Assembly (NCBI GenBank): GCA_017473115.1 | Contig: JAFUNC010000013.1 | Span: 1-64,000, forward strand | Length of the DNA stretch: 64,000 nucleotides | From: Lachnospiraceae bacterium | GTDB lineage: Bacteria > Bacillota > Clostridia > Lachnospirales > Lachnospiraceae | Direction: 5' to 3' | Shown: one piece after another, positions 37,030-44,940 of the stretch | How positions within the stretch are numbered: position 1 is the stretch's first letter | How the letters are laid out: each line of letters opens with the position of its first letter | Position numbers and translations under genes: made by a program | Notes under the pieces: generated by a model | Told to the model about the DNA's origin: nothing | What the model saw: only the letters and a program-made list of their open reading frames with translations | Databases searched by the model: none

Positions 37030-37572
37030 TTGACTGATTCAAACGCAACCAAACAAGCAATGGCAGATGCTCTAAAAGAACTTATGCACACTTTACCTTT
37101 TGAAAAAATAAGTGTGTCTCATATCTGCGAGAAATGTAATATGAACAGAAAAAGTTTCTACTACCATTTCAAAGATAAATACGATTTGGTAAATTGGATC
37201 TTTGATATTGAATGTATTTCTGTTCTAACAGAAAAAGATGCGACAGACCGATGGACATTATTTGAAATTCTCATTCATTATTTTTATGAAAACAGAAAAT
37301 TTTATCAAAAAATAATTAAAGTCAAAGGTCAAAACTCTTTTTCAGAACATTTCCGAGAGTTTCTTTATCCTATTATGCGAAAAAGATTGGATGATATTGT
37401 CGAACCATCTGTTAAGCATGATTTTATGATAAGTTTTTTGTCAGATGCCTGCATATGTGCCATAGAACGCTGGCTGTCTGATAAAGAATGTATGTCACCT
37501 GACCGGTTTATGCACATCATCAAATCGCTTACTGAATCCATTGCATTATCCCTTTGTTCAGAAATAAACTAA
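37030..37572 (+). CDS. TetR/AcrR family transcriptional regulator
   Basis: The start is a TTG at 37030, preceded by GTGAGGAAAC; no ATG with a ribosome site lies at the N-terminus. The 180-residue protein has a TetR helix-turn-helix at about residues 5-50 (KQAMADALKELM, then ISVSHICEKCNMNRKSFYYHFKDKYDLVNWIF) and a helical ligand domain. It closes the AT-rich plus-strand island about 100 bases after the glycosyltransferase and is the natural candidate to control it. Confidence 0.9.
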   Translation: MTDSNATKQAMADALKELMHTLPFEKISVSHICEKCNMNRKSFYYHFKDKYDLVNWIFDIECISVLTEKDATDRWTLFEILIHYFYENRKFYQKIIKVKGQNSFSEHFREFLYPIMRKRLDDIVEPSVKHDFMISFLSDACICAIERWLSDKECMSPDRFMHIIKSLTESIALSLCSEIN

Positions 37573-37574
37573 AG

Positions 37575-37604
37575 AGGCTTATGAATCATTTTATTCATAA
37601 GCCT
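37575..37604. terminator. Bidirectional terminator
   Basis: AGGCTTATGAAT and ATTCATAAGCCT form a 12-bp perfect stem around 6 bases, with a T-rich tract on the plus strand. It separates the converging TetR gene and the unknown minus-strand gene. Confidence 0.85.
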
Positions 37605-37609
37605 ACTTT

Positions 37610-38623
37610 TTATTTTGGATATACTCTCATTAATATGTTCTGTAGCGGATTATGATATAAGTTGTTTTCTTCCTGTTTCTTTTCACCTACCGGTCCGCAT
37701 AATTTACCGTTTTTATCAAAATAAACAAAACACGCATCATCAGAAATCACTTCATCAATAAAACAATTATCATGATACAATTCCCACTCAATTGTCTGAT
37801 ATTTCTGCAAAAATCTCTCCCTTGTTATATGCTCGCTGACAATATCAAATGTTTCCTTGGAACATTTTTTATCTGCAATCAGAACTGTTGCCACTGCATT
37901 CATCTCTTCTGCCTTCATCCAATACAAACCACTCTCAATATCTTTTAAATCATTATCAGTATATGTATAATATATTCCGTATAACAATTCTCTTTCTCGA
38001 AGCATCCAACATCTGTCTTGACAAGTTGCATCACATTTTATAAGAAACATAATATTTGTGTAGGAAGCAAGTTCTGTTACAAACTTATCCGTAATGTACT
38101 TCCCTTCACAAAAAAGAAAAAACACACTATCCGGATACTCTGCAATCATTGGTAACAAATCAGAAGGCGGACCGTCTTCAACTTTAATCATATACGTAAA
38201 GATTCCCAGATTTTCACCTTCATTAATTAATTTATAATATCGGTTTCTATAACTGCAAAACTGCTCCCGCTCATATTCAAAGAAAATATTCCAAGGAATA
38301 TTATACCCTTTTTCTTCTTCATATCGACGAATGGTAGCTGCACCTAATGTACAACTGTTATAGCCCAAATTCATACAAAAATTCAGAAGTCTCTCTTCCT
38401 CCACATTTCTTACGATATTCTTTATCAATCCGTAATATGCACTGCTTTCATTCATTAACATAGTCTGTACCGTTTGCAAAAGATGCTTTTGAAAGCGACC
38501 TTCCGAAAACAGCAATCCCATATCAATCAGATTTCTTATACTTCTTTCCGGTGATTCTTTCATATCTCTGATTGTTTTTCTGGTAACCGTTTCAATCAGA
38601 ATTTTTGACATACTGCTTTTCAT
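37610..38623 (-). CDS. Uncharacterised 337-residue protein
   Basis: I do not recognise a named family. The protein is soluble and mostly helical at the N-terminus (SPERSIRNLIDMGLLFSEGR at about 24-43). NLGYNSCTLGAATIR is at about 85-99, and alternating beta/alpha segments follow (DSVFFLFCEGKYIT, NIMFLIKCDATCQDRCWM). The latter stretches have the rhythm of a TIM barrel, and Cys residues cluster around CDATCQDRC, but no radical-SAM CxxxCxxC is present. The C-terminus ends with a YFDKNGKLCGPVG strand. GAGG precedes the ATG. Confidence 0.6.
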   Translation of the reverse strand: MKSSMSKILIETVTRKTIRDMKESPERSIRNLIDMGLLFSEGRFQKHLLQTVQTMLMNESSAYYGLIKNIVRNVEEERLLNFCMNLGYNSCTLGAATIRRYEEEKGYNIPWNIFFEYEREQFCSYRNRYYKLINEGENLGIFTYMIKVEDGPPSDLLPMIAEYPDSVFFLFCEGKYITDKFVTELASYTNIMFLIKCDATCQDRCWMLRERELLYGIYYTYTDNDLKDIESGLYWMKAEEMNAVATVLIADKKCSKETFDIVSEHITRERFLQKYQTIEWELYHDNCFIDEVISDDACFVYFDKNGKLCGPVGEKKQEENNLYHNPLQNILMRVYPK

Positions 38624-38641
38624 TTATATTCGCCTCACTAT

Positions 38642-38761
38642 CTACAATTGGCTTTTAAAACTTAATAATAACAATTGTTGTATCTTAATATAAAATGGCC
38701 GCTTCATCCACTCTTCCAAAGTAATCTCCCTGCATTCTTCCAAGGTCTCATAAAAATCATT
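38642..38761 (-). pseudogene. Fragment of a cardiolipin synthase C-terminus
   Basis: The minus-strand frame between the antiporter stop and the unknown gene reads NDFYETLEECREITLEEW, then MKRPFYIKIQQ and a hydrophobic end, followed by a TAG stop. This matches the end of phospholipase-D-type cardiolipin synthases, where a CREITLEEW-like stretch and a K-R-P/S-x-x-x-K-I region precede the last hydrophobic residues. Nothing upstream encodes the catalytic HKD domains, so it is a remnant of about 39 codons, likely left by a deletion. Confidence 0.5.
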
Positions 38762-38771
38762 TCTGATTTGT

Positions 38772-39755
38772 TTACCTCAAGCAGATATAAACCATGTATA
38801 TCAAATAGCAGAGCACCATAAAAATACCCGCTCCGCGTTTTATACTCTTTTTGCGCATAGCAATGACCCATACAATAAAACTGAAAACAATCAAAATAAT
38901 AATATCTATAATGTTTTCTGTGATTACCTCAATCGGACTGATTGTTCCTGCAATACCCAAAATCATTAAAATATTAAAGATATTGGAACCTATGGCATTT
39001 CCAAGCGCCAGCCCCACTTCCTTTTTCTTCGCCGCAACGATGGATGTGACAAGTTCCGGCAATGATGTCCCTACCGCTACAATTGTTAATCCTATTAAAT
39101 TTTCACTGATACCGATTCCCGTTGCAATAACCGTTGCCGATTGTACAACCAAATCACCGCCTAAAACAATACCGACAATACCAATTAAAATATACAAAAT
39201 GCTTCTTCCGACAGGTAATATCTTTATTTCTTCTGTTTCATTCAAAGACGCCGGAAGAACGTCATCTTCGTTTTGTTTTCGTATATCTATCACTGCACGA
39301 ATCGTAAGAAAAATATATAAAATAAAAAGTATTAGAAGCACAATACCGTCTATTCTTCCAAGTACCATACTCATAGTACCCATAATCAATAAAACAATCG
39401 CACTGACAATGGAAATCGGAAAATCCCTTTTATTGGTACTTCTGTCAACCGGAATTCCCGTCATTATCGCACATACACCAATAACAACCATTAAATTAAA
39501 AATATTGGAACCCACCACATTGCTGACCGCAAGTGCATTGTTCCCTTGCAGGGATGCACTGACACTTACCGCAGTTTCCGGTAACGATGTCCCCATTGCT
39601 ACTATCGTAAGTCCGATAATAATGGCAGGAATTTTTAGTTTTCGCGCAACACTTGAACTTCCCTCCACAAATAGGTCCGCTCCTTTAATCAGAAAAACAA
39701 AACCTATGACCAAAATAATAATTGCTACCGGAATACTTTGCATAATTTGAACCAT
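38772..39755 (-). CDS. CaCA family Na+/Ca2+ antiporter (YrbG-like)
   Basis: The 327-residue exchanger has two homologous halves of about five helices, each with the alpha-repeat signature. The first is GTSLPETAVSVSASLQGNNALAVSNVVGSNIFN (read in pieces, about residues 55-87). The second is GTSLPELVTSIVAAKKKEVGLALGNAIGSNIFN (about 228-260). The acidic Glu in each G-T-S-L-P-E binds cation. An acidic loop (RKQNEDDVLPASLNETEE) links the halves. AAGGAAGG precedes the ATG. A GGACA-N12-TGTCC dyad abuts its predicted promoter. Confidence 0.92.
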   Translation of the reverse strand: MVQIMQSIPVAIIILVIGFVFLIKGADLFVEGSSSVARKLKIPAIIIGLTIVAMGTSLPETAVSVSASLQGNNALAVSNVVGSNIFNLMVVIGVCAIMTGIPVDRSTNKRDFPISIVSAIVLLIMGTMSMVLGRIDGIVLLILFILYIFLTIRAVIDIRKQNEDDVLPASLNETEEIKILPVGRSILYILIGIVGIVLGGDLVVQSATVIATGIGISENLIGLTIVAVGTSLPELVTSIVAAKKKEVGLALGNAIGSNIFNILMILGIAGTISPIEVITENIIDIIILIVFSFIVWVIAMRKKSIKRGAGIFMVLCYLIYMVYICLR

Positions 39756-39788
39756 ATATTTTTTCCTTCCTTAACACTATGTTATATA

Positions 39789-39819
39789 TATTTTAGAAAA
39801 AGGATATAACACTGTCATT
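39789..39819 (-). promoter_or_regulatory. Predicted antiporter promoter
   Basis: On the minus strand ATGACA (just inside 39813-39818) and TAAAAT (about 39790-39795) are 17 bases apart, and the -35 box begins one base after the TGTCC arm of the dyad. Confidence 0.5.
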
Positions 39820-39841
39820 GGACAATCGCTTTCTTTTGTCC
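39820..39841 (-). promoter_or_regulatory. Dyad GGACA-N12-TGTCC, candidate regulator site 2
   Basis: GGACA (39820-39824) and TGTCC (39837-39841) are 12 bases apart. The extended arms TTGGACAA and TTGTCCAA are perfect 8-base inverted repeats. A further GGACA half-site is at 39857-39861. Confidence 0.55.
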
Positions 39842-39866
39842 AAAATACCCGTATATGGACAAAAAA

Positions 39867-39904
39867 AGAGTGGCTCACCCATAAAGCAATGAATGAAACA
39901 CTCT
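39867..39904 (-). terminator. Intrinsic terminator after cdsA
   Basis: AGAGTG and CACTCT pair around a long loop, and the minus strand continues with a run of seven T. Confidence 0.65.
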
Positions 39905-39924
39905 TAATATGTTTTCCAGCCGGT

Positions 39925-40749
39925 TCATAATACAATTATTGGTACTCTCCTAAGATTAAATAACCAGGTAAACGGCAATACCAAGATCAGACTATCGCAA
40001 CGATCCAGCACACCTCCGTGCCCCGGCAAAAGATTACTGTAATCTTTTACTCCTGCAATTCTTTTTACAGCCGAAAAAGCCAAATCGCCAAACTGCCCCA
40101 CAACAGAAGCAAGAATCAAATAACCAAACAAAACACCATAATGTACTTCTATCAAACCGTTTCTCTGTAATATGTACGCAATTATCATACAAATAACTAC
40201 CGCAAGCAAAGCACCTCCCACACTGCCTTCTATGGTTTTCTTCGGGCTGATATTTAGTGCAAGCCTATGCTTTCCAATGCATTTCCCCACACAGAATGCC
40301 ATCACATCCGTAAGCATACTGATTGCAATCGCAAATAGCAAATAATACAAACCTCCATCCATCCCACGGATCATGTGCATCGTTTTATAAAAACTTACAA
40401 TGGCTACCGCAATCACTATTGTCATCCACGGCTTTAGAGTCATATTCCTCTTTACCTGTTTCATAAGAAACATAAATAACACGCTCACTCCTGTAAATAG
40501 TATGATGGTAAAATATTCATAATCCGGAACGGTAATATAAGAAAACAACACTGCCCCCAAACAGGTTATTATGTAGGTTATATTTTTCCCTTTCGTTTTC
40601 ATTCCGGTCGCTTTATACAATTCCGTTATGGACATTACGCTCAATATAGCAATAACACCACACAGAAACCATTCCACATGAGAAAATAAAATAACACCAA
40701 TGGTAATGAATAAAATAAATAATCCCGTTATAATTCTTTGTTTTAACAT
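39925..40749 (-). CDS. cdsA: Phosphatidate cytidylyltransferase (CDP-diglyceride synthase)
   Basis: CdsA makes CDP-diacylglycerol, precursor of all phospholipids. The 274-residue protein has about eight hydrophobic segments and the C-terminal signature: VVGQFGDLAFSAVKRIAGVKD then LLPGHGGVLDRCDS (about residues 245-258), with the conserved Asp and Lys residues intact. It is usually placed next to uppS and dxr in Firmicutes; here it stands alone. It may therefore be a second copy or a relocated gene. Confidence 0.93.
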   Translation of the reverse strand: MLKQRIITGLFILFITIGVILFSHVEWFLCGVIAILSVMSITELYKATGMKTKGKNITYIITCLGAVLFSYITVPDYEYFTIILFTGVSVLFMFLMKQVKRNMTLKPWMTIVIAVAIVSFYKTMHMIRGMDGGLYYLLFAIAISMLTDVMAFCVGKCIGKHRLALNISPKKTIEGSVGGALLAVVICMIIAYILQRNGLIEVHYGVLFGYLILASVVGQFGDLAFSAVKRIAGVKDYSNLLPGHGGVLDRCDSLILVLPFTWLFNLRRVPIIVL

Positions 40750-40875
40750 ATCTTTTCACTCACCCTATTGTTTTGATAACCAAAATATTCCATACTTTAT
40801 TTTGCCGGTAATTCTTCAAATAAAATTGAATAAACAGTGAAAATAATATGTCCTTTATAAAACCGTTATACAAAA

Positions 40876-40913
40876 AGCAGTATGTTCTATCACTTTGAAT
40901 AAAACATACTGCT
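40876..40913 (-). terminator. Second hairpin of a tandem terminator after the CPBP gene
   Basis: AGCAGTATGTT and AACATACTGCT form an 11-bp stem, followed on the minus strand by TTTTTG. Confidence 0.8.
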
Positions 40914-40951
40914 ATCATTCTCGCTATTTCATTTTAAGATTTCTTTTAAAA

Positions 40952-40974
40952 ATCCGTTTTCCCCGTTAACGGAT
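40952..40974 (-). terminator. First hairpin of a tandem terminator after the CPBP gene
   Basis: ATCCGTT and AACGGAT pair around 9 bases just after the stop at 40978; TTTTTAAAA follows on the minus strand. Confidence 0.7.
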
Positions 40975-40977
40975 ACT

Positions 40978-41892
40978 TTACGCTGCCTGCACTTCTTCAC
41001 TTACCTTAACAGCCTTCTCTTGTCTTTCTAACTTAATCAGCCAGATGTAAGCAATGATACCAAACACCAGCGACGGTCCCAACATAATTACAAACTGCAC
41101 CGTACTTTCTGCCCAGAAGCCGGTCAGATTCTCTCCATTCATTAACATTCGGGAAAATGTCCCCGCACCATTATTCACCGCATGCATAAAAGCAGCCGAC
41201 CACACGGAATTTGTCTTTTTCACCGCCAAAGTAAGCAAGGCATTCATGGAAATCGTAAATATGGTAAAAAGAAGGAATCCAAGCCAGGGTTCGCCCCAGT
41301 ATCCGGTACCGAAATTATGTCCGTAATAATTAATGGGATAATGCCATACGCCCCAGATAATACCACCTACGAGAATGGCAGGACCGATACCCATCTTCTT
41401 CTCCAAACGGGGCATCATAAAACCACGCCAACCGATTTCTTCACCAAGACCGCCAATAGAAAACATCATTGCGTTCACAACGGAATACAAAGGCATTACC
41501 GCAATCATCGCGGGATCCATTCCCATATCTTCCGTAAAAACAGTCGCATCAAAACATTCCGGTTTCAATGCAATAAATAACCATCCACCAAGTTCCGTAT
41601 AAATAATGGGTAGAAAGATTGCCACCAGCATCCAGATCCATTTTTTATCTTTGAAATAAATCCCCAATTTCAGGGAATTCTCTCCGGTAAAATCAATCTT
41701 TTCTTTACAAATTGCTCCGGTAATGAACACGGAAACTGTAGGACAAAGCATTGCCGCAGAACAAAGCAACTGCGTGCTCGCATCCCCATATTCATGACCA
41801 CTTCCATAATAAGCAAAGGCCGCAATCCAAAGGGGCGCAAATGCAAAAAATAAAAACACAAGCATTACCGTCAAATCTTTCTTTTTATTCAT
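40978..41892 (-). CDS. CPBP intramembrane metalloprotease (CAAX protease family)
   Basis: The start is the ATG at 41892; it overlaps the upstream permease stop by 8 bases and has AAAGGAG 10 bases before. The 304-residue protein has about eight hydrophobic segments and the Abi/CPBP motifs: GGLGEEIGWRGFMMPRLEK (EE-x3-R, about residue 150), the His in GGIIWGVWHYPIN (about 185) and HAVNNGAG (about 255). It closes a GntR-ABC transporter operon, where such proteases often process peptides or give self-immunity. Confidence 0.9.
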   Translation of the reverse strand: MNKKKDLTVMLVFLFFAFAPLWIAAFAYYGSGHEYGDASTQLLCSAAMLCPTVSVFITGAICKEKIDFTGENSLKLGIYFKDKKWIWMLVAIFLPIIYTELGGWLFIALKPECFDATVFTEDMGMDPAMIAVMPLYSVVNAMMFSIGGLGEEIGWRGFMMPRLEKKMGIGPAILVGGIIWGVWHYPINYYGHNFGTGYWGEPWLGFLLFTIFTISMNALLTLAVKKTNSVWSAAFMHAVNNGAGTFSRMLMNGENLTGFWAESTVQFVIMLGPSLVFGIIAYIWLIKLERQEKAVKVSEEVQAA

Positions 41893-42616
41893 CGATGTCA
41901 CGCTCCTTTCTTACAAAAATGCCCGCAGTGATTCTGTATGACAGATAATAAATAACACCGGTCACAATGGGAAATATGGTAGTTAAAAGAATAATCAGAC
42001 TCGTATGTTCTTCCACCCATTTCATATTGCCTTCAAAATCCATATTTGTCAGGCCGGATACATCACCGAATAATAGCCAGATAAAAAGCAGAATCGTAAG
42101 CGTAACGGAAAATCCGCTAAAAATCATATCTCCCTTTTTCTTGCCATACAGTATGTACAAGGGAAAAGTTATGGCAGCCATAATCAACATGACCGGAATC
42201 ACAATAGGACCCATTAACTGAACCGTAGATACCATCATCATCATACCCTCTGTTTTTACTGCTGTTGCTGCAATCATACTCAAGAAAATGCCCCATGATA
42301 AAACCAGATAGTTTGCCACCAGATAATAGATATATTTAGACAGCAGATACTCTTTTTTATCCACAGGCATGGTAAGCAGGTAATCACGGCAGTTTTTACC
42401 GGAATCTGCTTGGAACAACTGAGACATCAGTACCAGTAAATATACACATCCGCCCATAAACACCATGGGAGTCCACAAGCCTAACAACACTTCTATATCA
42501 CTGTCTACGGTACTCAACACCGTAAATACACAAATAAAAACTGTAAGCAGTCCAAATCCGCCTATCACAATAGGGCCGTTTGTCGCCACATAATCTTTAT
42601 ATAATAATGATTTCAT
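41885..42616 (-). CDS. ABC-2 type transporter permease (second)
   Basis: The start is the ATG at 42616 (GAGGTGTGCG upstream), overlapping the preceding permease stop by 4 bases; the open frame beyond it to 42712 is not coding-like. The 243-residue protein begins MKSLLYKDYVATNGP and has six hydrophobic segments, with a cytoplasmic loop DYLLTMPVDKKEYLLSKY (about residues 75-92) typical of ABC-2 membrane proteins. It should pair with the other permease and the ATPase in this operon. Confidence 0.88.
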   Translation of the reverse strand: MKSLLYKDYVATNGPIVIGGFGLLTVFICVFTVLSTVDSDIEVLLGLWTPMVFMGGCVYLLVLMSQLFQADSGKNCRDYLLTMPVDKKEYLLSKYIYYLVANYLVLSWGIFLSMIAATAVKTEGMMMMVSTVQLMGPIVIPVMLIMAAITFPLYILYGKKKGDMIFSGFSVTLTILLFIWLLFGDVSGLTNMDFEGNMKWVEEHTSLIILLTTIFPIVTGVIYYLSYRITAGIFVRKERDIDE

Positions 42617-43386
42617 CGCACACCTCGCCCCTTTCTTTTTACAATCAACACAGATACGAAGAAACATACCACAGTCATAAGTAAAGCCACCGGAACCAAC
42701 CAAGTAAGGCAATTTTCAAAAAGAATTTTTACTTTATCCATAAATGTGTTCATAATAGCATCCAGTTGGTCTCCGTAACGCTTGTCAAGTGCTATAATCC
42801 CAATTGCAAATACTGCATATATTCCTAAAATAATACCGATGAAAATCCTCTCACAAGTCTTCTTATTCCACATAAAAAGTGCACAGCATGTCACACCCAG
42901 ACCGGCAGCCAGTGCACAGGTCATTACAGTCCCCGCATGAATCATTTCACCCAATGTAAACACTTCAACCACCGGTGAAATCAGTAAAGCAATTAAGATA
43001 GATGATACATAACCTGTCAAAAGGAAGCCGTAAGCAGTACTAAATCTTGCCAACACAATTTCCACAGGTTTTACCGGCATGGTACGAAGCACATCATTAA
43101 AATTTGCCTTCTCATCCATATGGAAGGTCATGATACCGTCAAAGCCCACTCCCAAAGGAAGTAAAATAGCCAAAAAAGTAGCGCCTCCGAGCATTATTTT
43201 ATATGCTGAGAGATCATCTTCCGATACCGTGATATCATCGCCCACAAATACATCCAACCTCATATTTCCATATTCACTGCTAAGGGAAATCAAAATTCCG
43301 ATTGCCAAGGCAGCTACCAAAGTCAATACATAGGTCATAATGCGCGTACGCAGGCAGTAGATATCTTTTAAAATCAATCCTTTCAT
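42613..43386 (-). CDS. ABC-2 type transporter permease (first)
   Basis: The 257-residue protein has six hydrophobic segments and starts MKGLILKDIYCLRTRIM, as its partner does. The loop DVLRTMPVKPVEIVLARF (about residues 98-115) parallels the L-T-M-P loop of the second permease. A strong AGGAGG lies before the ATG. The export substrate is unknown; related GntR-linked systems such as ytrABC respond to cell-wall antibiotics. Confidence 0.88.
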   Translation of the reverse strand: MKGLILKDIYCLRTRIMTYVLTLVAALAIGILISLSSEYGNMRLDVFVGDDITVSEDDLSAYKIMLGGATFLAILLPLGVGFDGIMTFHMDEKANFNDVLRTMPVKPVEIVLARFSTAYGFLLTGYVSSILIALLISPVVEVFTLGEMIHAGTVMTCALAAGLGVTCCALFMWNKKTCERIFIGIILGIYAVFAIGIIALDKRYGDQLDAIMNTFMDKVKILFENCLTWLVPVALLMTVVCFFVSVLIVKRKGRGVR

Positions 43387-43399
43387 AAGATACCTCCTT

Positions 43400-44329
43400 C
43401 TACGCTTCTTTGCTTTCGTTGTTTGCGCGGTTTACATAATGTATCATAATTTCTTCCAAGGTACACTGCTCCATAGTAAGTTTCTCGTATTTTCTTGCGC
43501 AGGCCTTTTTATCATGTACCAAAACATCCACACCGAAAGCAGACTGTCTTACGGATACTATGTCTTCTTTCGCGATTGATTCCGCATCTTTTTTACTGCA
43601 TTTAATCATTGCGTGATTTTCAAGGATTACATCCTTTTCACCGCTTAATACAATACGGCCCTTGTCGATAAATACAACCATATCCGCGATACGCTCAATA
43701 TCACCGGTGATATGTGAAGATAAAAGAATCGTATGGTCCTCTTCCATAACAAACTCCTGGAAAATTTCCAGAATTTCATTACGGACGATAGGATCCAAAC
43801 CGCTGGTCGGTTCATCCATAATCAGTAATTTCGCTCCGTGGCTCATTGCTACTGCAATCTGAAGTTTCATACGCATACCACGAGAGAACTTACCGCACTT
43901 TTTCTTCATGGGAAGACCGAATTTCTTCATATATCCGGTAAATACTTCTTCGCTCCAGTTGGTGTACATTTTGCTCATGATTTTATTAATCTGTACGCCG
44001 GTTAAGAAGTCGTGGAAGCCCATTTCGTCAAACACCACGCCGATATCATCTTTTAAGGTTTTACCTTCTGTATGCATATCCTTGCCAAACACCTTCATCT
44101 GGCCGGAATTTGCAGCAATAATATCCATAATCAAACGGATTGTGGTAGTTTTACCGGCACCGTTCTGACCTACGAAACCGCAAATACAGCCTCTGGGAAT
44201 ATTAAAACTCACCTTATTTAAAACGAAGTCGCCGTAATCCTTGGTGACATCTTTTAACTCAATCACATAGTCATTCTCTGTATGTACCGCAGTATCTGCT
44301 ACCGCTTCCATTCTCTCTTCCTTATTCAT
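43400..44329 (-). CDS. ABC transporter ATP-binding protein
   Basis: The 309-residue ATPase has Walker A GQNGAGKTTT (about residues 54-63), signature FSRGMRMKLQIAVAM (about 150), Walker B KLLIMDEPTSGLDP (about 173-186) and the H-loop His in LLSSHITGD. The C-terminal ~75 residues form a regulatory extension as in other GntR-linked exporters. It overlaps the GntR gene by 8 bases, so the repressor and pump are coupled. Confidence 0.94.
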   Translation of the reverse strand: MNKEERMEAVADTAVHTENDYVIELKDVTKDYGDFVLNKVSFNIPRGCICGFVGQNGAGKTTTIRLIMDIIAANSGQMKVFGKDMHTEGKTLKDDIGVVFDEMGFHDFLTGVQINKIMSKMYTNWSEEVFTGYMKKFGLPMKKKCGKFSRGMRMKLQIAVAMSHGAKLLIMDEPTSGLDPIVRNEILEIFQEFVMEEDHTILLSSHITGDIERIADMVVFIDKGRIVLSGEKDVILENHAMIKCSKKDAESIAKEDIVSVRQSAFGVDVLVHDKKACARKYEKLTMEQCTLEEIMIHYVNRANNESKEA

Positions 44330-44714
44330 CGCTCTGACTCTCCTTCTCTTCGTATAAAAGCTTCATTCGCTCCACAAGTTCATCAAAAGGCACCTTGGCA
44401 AGCGCTGCCTTCTCAAGAACTTCTTCCATCAGGTTCTCGATTTCAAACATAACGCTTTCCTTCACCATTTCGTGATTTACGCCTTTTACGAAACTCCCCT
44501 TGCCCGTGTAGGATTCGATGTAGCCTTCACGCTCTAATTCCTCGTAGGCTCTTTTGGTTGTAATAATACTGATTCTCAGTTCTTTGGCCAGAAGTCGCAT
44601 TGACGGAAGGGCGTCCCCTTCTTTCAACTCGCCGTTCATAATCTGAGCCTTAATCTGGTCCATAATCTGCTCATAAATCGGTCTGTCCGACTGGTTTGTG
44701 ATAATAATGTCCAT
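44322..44714 (-). CDS. GntR family regulator (YtrA-like)
   Basis: The 130-residue protein has a GntR winged helix at the N-terminus: PIYEQIMDQIKAQIMNGELK (about residues 11-30), LPSMRLLAKELRIS and TTKRAYEELEREGYIES. Only a ~45-residue helical tail follows, the YtrA layout that lacks a large effector domain. It is the first gene of the exporter operon and probably represses its own promoter through the repeats at 44764-44790. GAGGTAACAA precedes the ATG. Confidence 0.92.
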   Translation of the reverse strand: MDIIITNQSDRPIYEQIMDQIKAQIMNGELKEGDALPSMRLLAKELRISIITTKRAYEELEREGYIESYTGKGSFVKGVNHEMVKESVMFEIENLMEEVLEKAALAKVPFDELVERMKLLYEEKESQSDE

Positions 44715-44763
44715 TTGTTACCTCGCGCGTTGTTTTAAATGTAATTATTTTATGCATGCTTAC

Positions 44764-44790
44764 AATCGTTACATTTTGCATCGTAACATT
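44764..44790 (-). promoter_or_regulatory. Two operator-like repeats at the GntR operon start site
   Basis: AATCGTTACATT (44764-44775) and CATCGTAACATT (44779-44790) are near-identical and 15 bases apart. They fall just after the -10 box, where a repressor would block transcription. A third copy, AATCGTTACATTT, is at 44866-44878 upstream of the -35 box. Confidence 0.55.
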
Positions 44791-44798
44791 GTATATAT

Positions 44799-44828
44799 AT
44801 AATATACACAATATACACATCATGTCAA
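44799..44828 (-). promoter_or_regulatory. Predicted promoter of the GntR-ABC operon
   Basis: TTGACA (44823-44828) and TATTAT (44799-44804) are 18 bases apart on the minus strand. The start site would be near 44792. Confidence 0.6.
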
Positions 44829-44889
44829 TATGATATTTTAAATTTATTTTGCGAATGGTGTTCTGAATCGTTACATTTTTATAAAAAAT

Positions 44890-44928
44890 AAAAAAGTCAC
44901 CCATTCATCCTAAAATGAACGGGTGGCT
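44890..44928 (-). terminator. Intrinsic terminator after the 163-residue membrane protein gene
   Basis: AGTCACCCATTCAT and ATGAACGGGTGGCT form a long stem with a mismatch; the minus strand continues with TTTTTTATTTTTT. Confidence 0.85.
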
Positions 44929-44940
44929 CCCTTCTAAACA

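Noticed and set aside
38670..38679. Palindrome AACAATTGTT
   Set aside because: Short and in AT-rich sequence; it lies in the frame of the cls remnant and has no promoter context.
38851..39750. Long plus-strand open frame of 299 codons
   Set aside because: It lies wholly opposite the Na+/Ca2+ antiporter, whose motifs are clear; low-complexity Ile/Ser/Thr composition marks it as a shadow.
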